Below, piece by piece: positions 18,224 through 26,668 of a DNA stretch of 64,000 nt. This stretch comes from Pseudoalteromonas aurantia 208 (GTDB taxonomy: Bacteria > Pseudomonadota > Gammaproteobacteria > Enterobacterales > Alteromonadaceae), in contig NZ_AQGV01000012.1 of the NCBI RefSeq assembly GCF_014858725.1, positions 372,001 through 436,000 of the forward strand, read 5' to 3'. Every line of letters starts with the position of its first letter. The first letter of the stretch is position 1. The notes beneath the pieces are model-generated. The model saw only the letters and a list, made by a program, of their open reading frames with translations. It was not told the origin of the DNA and did no database searches. The position numbers were made by a program, and so were the translations under genes.

Positions 18224-18520
18224 TTAGGCTTTAATATCTAGCTTGCTATTAAAGCCTTTCCACCCAGGTGGGAACTGCCCTCTTAGTACATAAGAAAATG
18301 CGATAAGCTCTGCGATAACATAATAGAGCTCTTTAGGGATCTCTTGATTTAAATCGAGCTGGCTTAATGTACTGGCAAGACTCGCATCTTGATGAAGCAT
18401 TATTCCTTTATCCTTTGCGAGCGTAATTATTTCGTCAGCCAGTTCACCAAAGCCTTTACACGCGACATGTGGAGATTGGCCGGCTTCATAAAGTAAGCCT
18501 ATCGCTGTTTTTTGTCCCAT
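18224..18520 (-). CDS. FhlB-like protein (stand-alone FlhB C-terminal domain)
   Basis: The 98-residue product aligns by eye with FlhB only downstream of its NPTH cleavage site. AIGLLYEAGQSP parallels SVALKYDTEKAG, and IPKELYYVIAELIAFSYVL parallels IPDQLFTAVAQVLAFVFQL of the full FlhB at 4473-5603. It therefore resembles the released cytoplasmic fragment of FlhB. Such FhlB/FlhX proteins can partly replace that fragment in other bacteria. The gene follows the FliK-like gene with an 11-base gap on the minus strand, pairing a switch domain with a possible ruler. An AGGGGAAT ribosome binding site precedes ATG 18520. Confidence 0.85.
   Translation of the reverse strand: MGQKTAIGLLYEAGQSPHVACKGFGELADEIITLAKDKGIMLHQDASLASTLSQLDLNQEIPKELYYVIAELIAFSYVLRGQFPPGWKGFNSKLDIKA
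18226..18259. terminator. Hairpin between convergent DUF2802 and fhlB-like genes
   Basis: An eleven-base-pair perfect stem AGGCTTTAATA/TATTAAAGCCT (18226-18236 and 18247-18257) with a ten-base loop is followed by TT on the plus strand. It overlaps the end of the fhlB-like coding region and sits just past the DUF2802 stop. It is a plausible two-way terminator, though the T runs are short. Confidence 0.55.
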
Positions 18521-18531
18521 TTTAAATTCCC

Positions 18532-20844
18532 CTATACTTGTATATTGACAATAGCATGACTGTCAAAAAAAGCATCTACTTGCTCTGCGTTTTCATTTAA
18601 AACTATCTCACTTACTTGTAACCCGTGTGCTGAAAGTTTTCTTCGTAGACCATCTATATGGGGCGCAGCTAAGTTACAAACTTGTGCCGTGGTACCTAGC
18701 AACTCACATTCTAATGCCTTATCCATAAGTTCCGCATGTGCACTGATTTTACCTTGTTGTGCGTAGTCAAAATTTAAGCGAATGAACCAAACCGTTTTTT
18801 CTGGCATATTCTCTTTGGCCTTTTTCTTATATTGGCCAATTTGTAGCTCGGTTTGTTTACATTCTGGAGGGAGTTTCATCGGCATAAATAAACTCAATAG
18901 TAACTGGGCGTCAGAATCAAATTTTGTGGCATTTGGACTGGGTACCAGATTTGTTTGGTGTGCGTTATTTATTTTTATTAAATCATCTAATAATTGAGAG
19001 TTTAGTTGCGGCAAATTTTGTAATAACTGTTTTGATTGCACCCCTTTAAATTCCGGGGAGAGTGTTTTAAGCAAAGAATGCAGTCTTTCAAGCTGTATAT
19101 CTTCACTAAACCCTTGTGTGGCTTTGGGGGCGGCAAGGAGTGTTACCAGTAGTTTGTCTAATGCCTGAGTATAGTTATTACTACTTTGGCCGTGTGTTTC
19201 CCTGATAGGGGTTCTTGAAAATTGCGTAAAATGCGGTTGTAACTCATGAAGTATTTTAGGTGCAGATATATTCTTTTCATCGATCATTCGGTTGAAAGCA
19301 TTGTGTACTAGCCTAGTTAGATCAACAGAGTCGCTACTTTTAAAATGACTAATTGCGTCTATTTTTTGGGTGAGGATTTGGGTTGTTGGTAAGTCTTTAT
19401 ATGCAGGTGATGGCTGTTTTTCTAGACCAAGTATTGTTTTAAGTAATGCGCGTTCGATAGGCAACTTAGGCGTGTAGGAAAGCTGTTCATAGTGCATACG
19501 TGAAGGCGGCAACTCATTTGGAAAGTTTAATAGCGGTGCGGCCGTGGGTTTTACTATGCTGTGCTTGAGTGCACTCCAATCAGTGCGTGAGTCATATGCA
19601 TTGTTTGTAGACAAAACTAGGCTTGATAGCTTTTCGGTAGCCATCAAAGGATTTTGCATTGATAGCGATTGTATTACCGTGCTTAACCTTGAAAGTAAAT
19701 GCACAATAGGGGCTTGTTCAGTTCGGCTTGCTGAACGTAATACTAAGGTTGTATCGAGTGTCGTTGGTAGCTTTTGGTGATGCTGACTATTTTTTGCAAT
19801 AGTAGACTCGGTGTTCATTGTCGTTGTAGTTTGATTCTTTTGGTTAAGGGATTCAAACGGCTTAGCAATCAAGTTGTTTAGTGCGCTTTTAACCGCATCT
19901 TTGATGTCTTGGAAGGTGATATTTACAAGCGGTTTATTGTAGCGAAGCGTATTATCAGGCATTGGTTTGTGGGGGGGGGATATTGAGCTGCTGTTTGCTA
20001 AAGGTTGAATGTCAGAGAATTGACTTTTAATAGGTTGCGCTAATGTCACAGCGTGTTTTTGAGGGATTGCTGCGATGTTGATACCTTGACTATGCTTTGT
20101 AATCGATGCTTGTTGCCATTTAGCGGTGCTCGTAATATTACTTGTTTCCACTTTGGTATTAGTCAGTGTGAATGATTGCTGAGATTGCGAAAATTTCACC
20201 TGAATATCCTGCTTATCCACCAGTATAAAAGGCGTGACTTTATTTGATGCCAACAGCTCTGTGAACTTTTGTTTGCTAATAGCGCCAGTTAATAACGGGT
20301 CTTTAAACTGATTGAGTAAAGTAAAAGTAACTTTTTGTGGTGCAGCTTGAATATTAGCTACAAGCTTAGACTCGTTTTTGAGTACTTCTGATAAAGCTGG
20401 ATTAATTGCTAAGTTAATACCAAGTTTTTTGAATTGAAGCTGTGGGTTTGGGGTGTGGGTGACGCTGACGTTTTGTTGAAGGCTCGTTGAAGGGTGAAGT
20501 CCTTTGAGCAGGTTAACGAGCGCCATCAGTTCATTTGCTGCTTTAACCTGAATGCTTTGTTCTGGCGTGTTAAGTGTTAATGTTTGCCCATTGTTTGCGA
20601 CAGTAACATGTGCTAGTTCAATTCGTGAAGGCGCCGCGCTCCCATTTTTAATAGCCAGTCGCATTGGTTGCCACCGGCCGTTTAATTCTACATCCATTTG
20701 CAGGCTATCAGACTTAATCACCACATTCTTAGCCATAAACGTTTTTGGTGGAGAATGCTGAACGCTATTTGTACTAGCATCGCTTAAAACTGTGCGAGTG
20801 TCAGATGTACTCGAAGTTTGAATGTGAATTGGTTGTTTATTCAT
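18532..20844 (-). CDS. Large FliK-like (flagellar hook-length control family) protein
   Basis: The 770-residue product is rich in S, T, Q, N and K, with long low-complexity stretches. The last 130 residues hold the best family match: VWFIRLNFDYAQQGKISAHA followed by a region ending GLRRKLSAHGLQVSEIVLNE, which has the pattern of the FliK C-terminal hook-length domain. It is upstream of, and cotranscribed with, the FhlB-like gene. Because a probable fliK tail also lies at the left edge, this would be a second FliK-type protein. A run of nine cytosines on the coding strand lies at 19971-19979. The start is ATG 20844, with no strong ribosome binding site. A secretion or switch role is inferred. 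Confidence 0.7.
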   Translation of the reverse strand: MNKQPIHIQTSSTSDTRTVLSDASTNSVQHSPPKTFMAKNVVIKSDSLQMDVELNGRWQPMRLAIKNGSAAPSRIELAHVTVANNGQTLTLNTPEQSIQVKAANELMALVNLLKGLHPSTSLQQNVSVTHTPNPQLQFKKLGINLAINPALSEVLKNESKLVANIQAAPQKVTFTLLNQFKDPLLTGAISKQKFTELLASNKVTPFILVDKQDIQVKFSQSQQSFTLTNTKVETSNITSTAKWQQASITKHSQGINIAAIPQKHAVTLAQPIKSQFSDIQPLANSSSISPPHKPMPDNTLRYNKPLVNITFQDIKDAVKSALNNLIAKPFESLNQKNQTTTTMNTESTIAKNSQHHQKLPTTLDTTLVLRSASRTEQAPIVHLLSRLSTVIQSLSMQNPLMATEKLSSLVLSTNNAYDSRTDWSALKHSIVKPTAAPLLNFPNELPPSRMHYEQLSYTPKLPIERALLKTILGLEKQPSPAYKDLPTTQILTQKIDAISHFKSSDSVDLTRLVHNAFNRMIDEKNISAPKILHELQPHFTQFSRTPIRETHGQSSNNYTQALDKLLVTLLAAPKATQGFSEDIQLERLHSLLKTLSPEFKGVQSKQLLQNLPQLNSQLLDDLIKINNAHQTNLVPSPNATKFDSDAQLLLSLFMPMKLPPECKQTELQIGQYKKKAKENMPEKTVWFIRLNFDYAQQGKISAHAELMDKALECELLGTTAQVCNLAAPHIDGLRRKLSAHGLQVSEIVLNENAEQVDAFFDSHAIVNIQV
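19971..19979. repeat. Nine-base G/C homopolymer inside the FliK-like gene
   Basis: The plus strand reads GGGGGGGGG, so the coding strand has nine cytosines, encoding the last base of one codon through Pro-Pro and into a His codon (S-P-P-H). It is the longest G or C run I noticed in the window. Loss or gain of one base would truncate the 770-residue protein at about residue 290, before its conserved C-terminal domain. Confidence 0.9.
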
Positions 20845-20892
20845 TATTTTAAATCAAATTTTCAGTAATCGTTGGTGTTGGATTATTCGTAT

Positions 20893-20910
20893 TACCATAC
20901 CATTATGGTA
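20893..20910. promoter_or_regulatory. Palindrome in the divergent fliK-like/ccmA intergenic region
   Basis: TACCATA, loop CCAT, TATGGTA forms a seven-base perfect inverted repeat in the 103-base gap between the two divergent genes. It could be a repressor site or part of overlapping promoters. I could not define -35/-10 elements with confidence on either strand. Confidence 0.35.
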
Positions 20911-20947
20911 GACTAACGCCCAATTTTGAGTAGCGAGAATCACCAAT

Positions 20948-21568
20948 TTGCTAGAGATAAAGTCGGTCACTTGTGTGAAACAAGAGCGTTGTTTGTTCGA
21001 ATCTTTAAGCTTTGCTTTAGAGTCAGGTAAAATCATGCAAGTTGAGGGCCCAAATGGTGCGGGTAAAACATCTTTATTGCGCATTGTTGCAGGGTTTGCA
21101 AATGCGGATGAAGGTAATGTAATTTTTAACGGCCAATCAATTACTGACCATTATGATGAGTTCGCTACTCAATTGTTATTCATAGGTCATAAAACGGGCG
21201 TGAATGGGCAATTGACAGCCTATGAAAATGTCTGTCATTGGCTTGATGTACATGGCTATGAACGTCCAACCAATATTTATGAGGTGTTAGCCAAACTTGG
21301 TCTGGTTGGCCTTGAGGACGTGCCTGTACGGACACTATCGGCAGGACAGCAACGACGAGTCGCGCTTGCGAGGCTATGGATGAATAACGCTAAACTATGG
21401 ATACTAGATGAGCCTTTCACTGCCTTGGATAAAAAAGGCGTGATATTACTGCAACAACAATTCGCTCAGCAATTAAGCCTAGGTGGGTCGATATTATTGA
21501 CAACCCACCAGGATTTAACCACACATTTTGACGATTTAAAAACGCTTGTTTTGGAGTATCGTCATTAA
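20948..21568 (+). CDS. ccmA: Cytochrome c maturation ABC transporter ATP-binding protein CcmA
   Basis: CcmA is the ATPase of the CcmABCD complex, which releases haem-loaded CcmE for cytochrome c assembly. The 206-residue product has Walker A GPNGAGKTS, signature LSAGQQRRVALARLW and Walker B LWILDEPFTALD. The only start that gives a complete N-terminus is TTG 20948 (MLEIKSVTC), and the ribosome binding site is weak. It overlaps ccmB by one base and heads a full System I operon. Confidence 0.95.
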   Translation: MLEIKSVTCVKQERCLFESLSFALESGKIMQVEGPNGAGKTSLLRIVAGFANADEGNVIFNGQSITDHYDEFATQLLFIGHKTGVNGQLTAYENVCHWLDVHGYERPTNIYEVLAKLGLVGLEDVPVRTLSAGQQRRVALARLWMNNAKLWILDEPFTALDKKGVILLQQQFAQQLSLGGSILLTTHQDLTTHFDDLKTLVLEYRH

Positions 21569-22254
21569 TGAAAATATCTCATTCATATTGGCAGTTATTT
21601 TATGCAGTCTATAAAAAAGACCTTACGTTAGCATTCCGTCAACGTGCAGAAATTGTTAATCCATTGCTGTTCTTTTTAATTGTTATTACATTATTCCCGC
21701 TGGCGATAGGTCCGGAACCTGCGCTGTTAGCAAGAATGGCTCCAGGCATAATTTGGGTCGCAGCTTTACTTTCTACCATGCTTGGGCTAGATAAAGTCTT
21801 TCGAGATGATTTTAATGATGGTTCCTTAGAACAATTAATTGCTTCAGCATACCCGTTACCATTATCAGTGTTAGCAAAAGTACTGGCCCATTGGACAACG
21901 ACTGGGTTACCAATGGTATTGATGGCACCTGTTTTTGCATTACTCATGAATTTAGACAGTCAATTACTTAGCGCGATGTTATTAACATTACTGATCGGGA
22001 CACCACTTTTGAGTTTTATTGGTGCTATCGGCGCGGCATTGACTGTTGGGTTACAAAAAGGCGGGATATTAATGAGCCTTTTGGTGTTACCTTTGTATAT
22101 ACCAGTACTAATTTTTGCGACGTCCGCCATTGATACAAGTAGCATGTCATTGGCTTATGGTGGACAACTCGCGATCCTCGGGGCTATGTTAGCAGTAGCA
22201 GCTGTTATGGCCCCTTTAGCAATATCGTCAGCTTTAAAAGTGAGTGTAAGTTAA
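21568..22254 (+). CDS. ccmB: Haem exporter membrane protein CcmB
   Basis: CcmB is the membrane subunit that works with the CcmA ATPase in the CcmABCD complex. The 228-residue product has six predicted membrane segments and the conserved FRQRAEIVNPLLFFLIV near the start. Its ATG shares a base with the ccmA stop (TAATG). Length is normal. ccmC follows one base after its stop, so the genes are probably translated as a coupled set. Confidence 0.95.
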   Translation: MKISHSYWQLFYAVYKKDLTLAFRQRAEIVNPLLFFLIVITLFPLAIGPEPALLARMAPGIIWVAALLSTMLGLDKVFRDDFNDGSLEQLIASAYPLPLSVLAKVLAHWTTTGLPMVLMAPVFALLMNLDSQLLSAMLLTLLIGTPLLSFIGAIGAALTVGLQKGGILMSLLVLPLYIPVLIFATSAIDTSSMSLAYGGQLAILGAMLAVAAVMAPLAISSALKVSVS

Positions 22255-22255
22255 C

Positions 22256-22993
22256 ATGTGGAAATGGTTACATCCCTATGCAAAAGCAGAGCGTGCATAT
22301 CAATTATGTAATACGCTACTGCCTTATTTTACAGTTATTACCGTCGTGTGTTTAGTTGTTGGTTGGGTTTGGGGGCTCGCTTATGCTCCAGCCGATTATC
22401 AGCAAAAAGACAGTTATCGTATTATCTTCATTCATGTGCCTTCTGCTATTTTATCCATGGGAGCATATTCATCAATGGCCATTGCGGCCATCATAGCGCT
22501 GGTTTGGCAAATAAGAAATGCCGAATTGGCGGTTATTGCCATAGCTCCAGTAGGGGCGGCAATGACGGCAATTGCATTAATTACAGGGGCCGCTTGGGGC
22601 AAGCCAATGTGGGGAGCTTGGTGGGTATGGGATGCACGGCTTACATCTGAATTAATATTATTGTTTTTATATTTTGGGGTGCTGTCTCTATATCACGCCT
22701 TTGAGGATAAAAAATCAGCTGGACGGGCGGCTTGTATTTTAGCAATTGTTGGTGTTATTAATTTACCTATAATCCACTTTTCAGTTGAATGGTGGAATAC
22801 GTTACATCAAGGTGCAACAATTACTAAGTTTGATACATCTGCTATTGATGCCTCAATGTTGTGGCCGCTATTAATAAATATTGCGGCATTTGCAGGCTTT
22901 GTTGGCGTAATTACGCTAATTCGTTTGAAAAATGAGATCTTACAATGTGAAAAGCATCGCCCGTGGGTGCGAGATTTAGTAAGTCGAGGTTAA
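22256..22993 (+). CDS. ccmC: Haem-handling protein CcmC
   Basis: CcmC attaches haem to CcmE in the periplasmic leaflet. The 245-residue product is a six-helix membrane protein with the tryptophan-rich haem-binding WWD motif (MWGAWWVWDARLTSELIL) and flanking conserved histidines (FIHVPSA, NLPIIHFSVEWWNTLHQ). Length and motifs are typical. The start is ATG 22256, directly after ccmB, and ccmD begins two bases past the stop. Confidence 0.96.
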   Translation: MWKWLHPYAKAERAYQLCNTLLPYFTVITVVCLVVGWVWGLAYAPADYQQKDSYRIIFIHVPSAILSMGAYSSMAIAAIIALVWQIRNAELAVIAIAPVGAAMTAIALITGAAWGKPMWGAWWVWDARLTSELILLFLYFGVLSLYHAFEDKKSAGRAACILAIVGVINLPIIHFSVEWWNTLHQGATITKFDTSAIDASMLWPLLINIAAFAGFVGVITLIRLKNEILQCEKHRPWVRDLVSRG

Positions 22994-22995
22994 GT

Positions 22996-23199
22996 ATGCA
23001 GTTTGAGTCATTTAGTGATTTTATTTCGATGGGTGGATATGGTTTTTATGTCTGGTTGTCGTTTGGTAGTTGTGCATTGGTATTATCATCGGTTTTGATA
23101 AGTTCTTTATTTGATGGGAAGCGGCTTAAGCAGCAAGTTAGGTTGCAGATTGAAAGAGAAGCTCGAATTAAAAAAGCTCAGCAGGAGCAAGCAGTATGA
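22996..23199 (+). CDS. ccmD: Small haem-exporter subunit CcmD
   Basis: CcmD is a small single-pass membrane protein that stabilises CcmC-CcmE and is needed for release of haem-loaded CcmE. Starting at ATG 22996 gives 67 residues with the family signature [20 protein letters not shown] and one transmembrane helix (about residues 19-39), then a basic helix. An in-frame ATG at 22963 lies inside ccmC and would add an unrelated leader, so it was rejected. The stop overlaps ccmE in ATGA. Confidence 0.93.
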   Translation: MQFESFSDFISMGGYGFYVWLSFGSCALVLSSVLISSLFDGKRLKQQVRLQIEREARIKKAQQEQAV

Positions 23200-23675
23200 A
23201 TCCTAGACGTAAAAAGCGCATGCTTGCAGTACTGGCGATTGTGTTTGGTGTCGGCTCCGCGATAGGCTTAACCTTATATGCGCTGCAAGAAAATATAAAC
23301 TTATTTTATACGCCAAGTGAGTTAATTGATGGTAAAGGCGAAAACAAAGAAAAACCATTTGTTGGTCAAAAATTACGAATTGGCGGTATGGTTGTTCCAG
23401 GCTCCGTAGTACGAGATGAAACAAGTTTGGATGTGACGTTTAAACTCGCTGATAAAGGTCCTCTTGTGACCATTAAATACCGTGGTATTTTGCCCGACTT
23501 ATTTAGAGAAGGTCAGGGAATAGTTGCGCAAGGTACGTTAATTGAGCCAGATGTTATTGAAGCATTTGAAGTACTGGCAAAGCATGACGAGGAATATATG
23601 CCCCCAGAGGTGGCGGAGGCGGTTAAAGGAATTAAGCACGTTAAACCTACCTACAATTTAAATAGCGAGAATTAA
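23196..23675 (+). CDS. ccmE: Cytochrome c haem chaperone CcmE
   Basis: CcmE carries haem covalently and delivers it to CcmF/H for ligation to apocytochrome c. The 159-residue product has a basic N-terminus, a membrane anchor at about residues 9-29 and a periplasmic beta-barrel. The haem-binding residue falls at H130 with Y134 ([12 protein letters not shown]), identical numbering to E. coli CcmE. It overlaps ccmD by four bases and is one base from ccmF. Confidence 0.97.
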   Translation: MNPRRKKRMLAVLAIVFGVGSAIGLTLYALQENINLFYTPSELIDGKGENKEKPFVGQKLRIGGMVVPGSVVRDETSLDVTFKLADKGPLVTIKYRGILPDLFREGQGIVAQGTLIEPDVIEAFEVLAKHDEEYMPPEVAEAVKGIKHVKPTYNLNSEN

Positions 23676-23676
23676 T

Positions 23677-25641
23677 ATGATCCCAGAGATTGGCTATTTT
23701 TCGCTTGTGCTAGCGATGGCATTGAGTCTGTTGTTGTGCATATTTCCGATGTGGGGGGCTTATACTGGAAATTTAAGGCTGATGCGAGCTGCACCATCAT
23801 TGGCTGTTGGTCAGTGTTTGTTTGTGTTAGTGTCGTTTGCTATTTTGATTTATGTAACATTGATAGATGATTTCACAGTTGCGTACGTTGCACACCATTC
23901 AAGTACAAGCTTGCCTTGGTACTATAAAGTCACTTCGACATGGGGAGGCCATGAAGGCGCAATCTTACTGTGGTTAGTGATGCAGTCAAGTTGGACGGCG
24001 CTTGTGGCACTGATGTCTAAGTCACTTCCTTGGGTGCTTAGAGCGAGGGTCTTGGGGGTACTGGGCTTTCTTGGTGTAGGTTTTATGCTGTATACCCTCT
24101 GGATGTCGAGTCCGTTTGAGCGCTTACTGCCCTACTTTCCGGTAGAGGGACGTGACTTAAACCCATTACTACAAGACCCTGGAATGATTATTCATCCACC
24201 TTTACTCTATATGGGATATGTTGGTTTATCTGTGTCTTTTGCGTTTGCGATAGCGGCACTATTAACAGGTAAGTTGGATAACACTTGGGCTAAATGGTCA
24301 CGACCTTGGACGATGGTTGCATGGGGATTTTTGACGTTAGGCATCACTATCGGTAGCTGGTGGGCTTACTCAGAGCTTGGCTGGGGGGGCTGGTGGTTTT
24401 GGGATCCGGTAGAAAACGCATCGCTGATGCCATGGTTAGTCGCAACAGCATTACTGCACTCTTTAGCGAGCACAGAAAAGCGCGGGATCTTCAAGTCTTG
24501 GACTGTGTTGTTGGCCATTACAGCGTTTAGTTTATGTTTACTTGGCACCTTTATAGTTCGTTCTGGCATTATTGTATCCGTTCATGCGTTTGCAACAGAT
24601 CCAGATAGAGGACTGTTTATTTTGACTTTTTTACTCGTGGTTGTCGGCGGCAGCTTAGCTTTATATGCTATGCGAGTGTCTGAAGTAAAAAGTGAAGGGC
24701 GGTACAAACTATTATCTAGGGAAGTCTCACTATGGGCCAATAATATATTTTTGGTGGTTGCGACGCTAATTGTGTTGTTGGGGACATTGTTGCCCATGAT
24801 CCATAAAGAACTGGGGCTTGGTTCTATTTCTATTGGTGTGCCATTTTTCAATCAAATGTTTTCAGTGCTAATTGTGCCTTTTGCACTATTACTTGGAATT
24901 GCACCTTTATTAAGATGGAAGCAGAATAAATTGACACCACTGGCGAAGAAAGCGCTAGGTTTAGTCGCGGCAGCATTACTGTTAACAGCTTCTTGGTTAT
25001 ATAGTAGTTACGATACCGTCTCAATACTTACCTTTGTGGCAACGGCACTAGGGGTTTGGATTGTATTGGGTGCTCTGTTAGATATTTTTGAGAAAGTGAC
25101 GGTAGAAAAACATATCCTGAATGGTTTTAAGCGACAAAGCATGAGCTATTGGGCAATGATCTTAGGTCATGTAGGGATCGCGTTTGTGGTTGCAGGTGTA
25201 GCACTAACATCTGCGTATTCAGTGGAGCGCTCAGTGAGTATGAAGGCTGGTGATACCGCTGTCCTTAATGAATACACATACCGGTTTGAAGGCGTGAAGG
25301 AAATTCGAGGCCCTAATTACAGTGGCCATGCAGGCGTCGTCAATGTGCTAAAAGAAGGGAATATAGTGACTGAATTGTATGCAGAAAAGCGTTTGTATGA
25401 TGTCGGTATGCAATTTATGACTGAGGCGGCAATCGATGATGGCTTTTTCCGCGATTTATACCTAGCTCTGGGTGAGCAATTAAGTAATGGCAACTGGTCA
25501 TTGCGGATTTATCACAAGCCATATGTACGTTGGATGTGGTTAGGCGGATTATTGATCTCTATAGCTGGTTTCTTGGTTGTGGCAGATAAGCGTTATCGTA
25601 GACGACCTAAATACACTGAGACGGCAGAGGCTAAAATATGA
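23677..25641 (+). CDS. ccmF: Haem lyase subunit CcmF
   Basis: CcmF is the large membrane component of the haem lyase, joining haem from CcmE to cytochrome c. The 654-residue product has about 15 membrane helices, the WWD haem-handling motif (GGWWFWDPVENASLMPWL) and conserved periplasmic histidines. Length is normal. It overlaps ccmG by four bases (ATGA at 25638-25641). Confidence 0.97.
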   Translation: MIPEIGYFSLVLAMALSLLLCIFPMWGAYTGNLRLMRAAPSLAVGQCLFVLVSFAILIYVTLIDDFTVAYVAHHSSTSLPWYYKVTSTWGGHEGAILLWLVMQSSWTALVALMSKSLPWVLRARVLGVLGFLGVGFMLYTLWMSSPFERLLPYFPVEGRDLNPLLQDPGMIIHPPLLYMGYVGLSVSFAFAIAALLTGKLDNTWAKWSRPWTMVAWGFLTLGITIGSWWAYSELGWGGWWFWDPVENASLMPWLVATALLHSLASTEKRGIFKSWTVLLAITAFSLCLLGTFIVRSGIIVSVHAFATDPDRGLFILTFLLVVVGGSLALYAMRVSEVKSEGRYKLLSREVSLWANNIFLVVATLIVLLGTLLPMIHKELGLGSISIGVPFFNQMFSVLIVPFALLLGIAPLLRWKQNKLTPLAKKALGLVAAALLLTASWLYSSYDTVSILTFVATALGVWIVLGALLDIFEKVTVEKHILNGFKRQSMSYWAMILGHVGIAFVVAGVALTSAYSVERSVSMKAGDTAVLNEYTYRFEGVKEIRGPNYSGHAGVVNVLKEGNIVTELYAEKRLYDVGMQFMTEAAIDDGFFRDLYLALGEQLSNGNWSLRIYHKPYVRWMWLGGLLISIAGFLVVADKRYRRRPKYTETAEAKI

Positions 25642-26210
25642 ATAAGAAATTGATAGCAATCATACCATTTTTGATATTCATGTTTCTATGTGTGTTTTTG
25701 TACCAAGGGTTATTTGGTAATCCTCGAGAGTTGCAAACAGGCCGTATAGGGCAGGTAATGCCGAGCTTTACGTTGCCTGATTTAATGGTCGATGAAAAAC
25801 AGTGGCAAAATACAGACTTACTCGGTGAAGTGTATTTACTGAATGTGTGGGGCACTTGGTGTCCAACATGTATTGCTGAGTTAGGCTACTTAGCGCAGCT
25901 TCGAAGTCAAGGTGTTCGTATTATTGGTTTATATTATGAACAAGCTTATGACCCAGATTTTGGCGACCAGTTTGATATGAATGCGCTTAGAGTAGAAGTG
26001 AAGTCAATGTTAGACAGAGCGGGAGATCCGTATCAATTTAATATTTTAGATTTAGAACGAACATTGGCACTAGATTTAGGTGTATCTGGCGCACCAGAGA
26101 CATTTTTAGTTAATAAAGAAGGGAAAATATTGCTACATCATACAGGTGATATCAATCCTCGAGTGTGGAGAGCGAAGTTTGCACCAGCTATTCAGGAGCT
26201 GTCACAATGA
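25638..26210 (+). CDS. ccmG: Thiol:disulfide interchange protein CcmG (DsbE)
   Basis: CcmG reduces the cysteines of apocytochrome c (or CcmH) so that haem can be attached. The 190-residue product has an N-terminal membrane anchor (about residues 5-24) and a periplasmic thioredoxin fold with the active-site motif WGTWCPTC (C75 and C78) and the cis-proline region GAPETFLV, both family hallmarks. It overlaps ccmF and ccmH by four bases each. Confidence 0.96.
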   Translation: MNKKLIAIIPFLIFMFLCVFLYQGLFGNPRELQTGRIGQVMPSFTLPDLMVDEKQWQNTDLLGEVYLLNVWGTWCPTCIAELGYLAQLRSQGVRIIGLYYEQAYDPDFGDQFDMNALRVEVKSMLDRAGDPYQFNILDLERTLALDLGVSGAPETFLVNKEGKILLHHTGDINPRVWRAKFAPAIQELSQ

Positions 26211-26668
26211 AATATGTATTGATGATATTGACGATGCTAATGAGCTTCGCAGGACATACGGTAGAGGATAAGTATGAATTTTCATCACAAGAGCGTGCGG
26301 CAACCTTTAAGGAATTGACTCATGAACTTCGTTGTCCGAAATGTCAGAACCAGAATATTGCTGATTCTGATGCAATTGTAGCGAAAGATTTGCGAGATAA
26401 AGTCGTCACTTTGGTCCATGAAGGGAAAACAAAGGAAGAAGTGATTGATTATATGATCGATCGTTATGGTTACTTTGTACATTATCAGCCACCGGTCACG
26501 CCTGCGACAATTATTTTGTGGGTATTGCCCATTTTTATAGTGGTAGTTGGTTTTGGTTTTATCGTATTTCGGCAAAAAAAGGCGTCGAGGAAGCAAGTGT
26601 GGGATGCAAATGATGAAGCTAAGTTGACTAAATTGATTGCTCAGTATCAGCGTAAGGAGCAGCAATAA
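26207..26668 (+). CDS. ccmH: Cytochrome c maturation protein CcmH (CcmL type)
   Basis: CcmH is a thiol-oxidoreductase partner of CcmF that presents apocytochrome c for haem ligation. Starting at ATG 26207, after AGGAG at 26194-26198, gives 153 residues: a signal peptide, a periplasmic three-helix domain with the redox motif LRCPKCQNQNIADSDA, and a C-terminal membrane helix (about 104-124). An earlier in-frame start inside ccmG is disfavoured. It overlaps ccmG by four bases and ccmI by one. Confidence 0.95.
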   Translation: MKYVLMILTMLMSFAGHTVEDKYEFSSQERAATFKELTHELRCPKCQNQNIADSDAIVAKDLRDKVVTLVHEGKTKEEVIDYMIDRYGYFVHYQPPVTPATIILWVLPIFIVVVGFGFIVFRQKKASRKQVWDANDEAKLTKLIAQYQRKEQQ

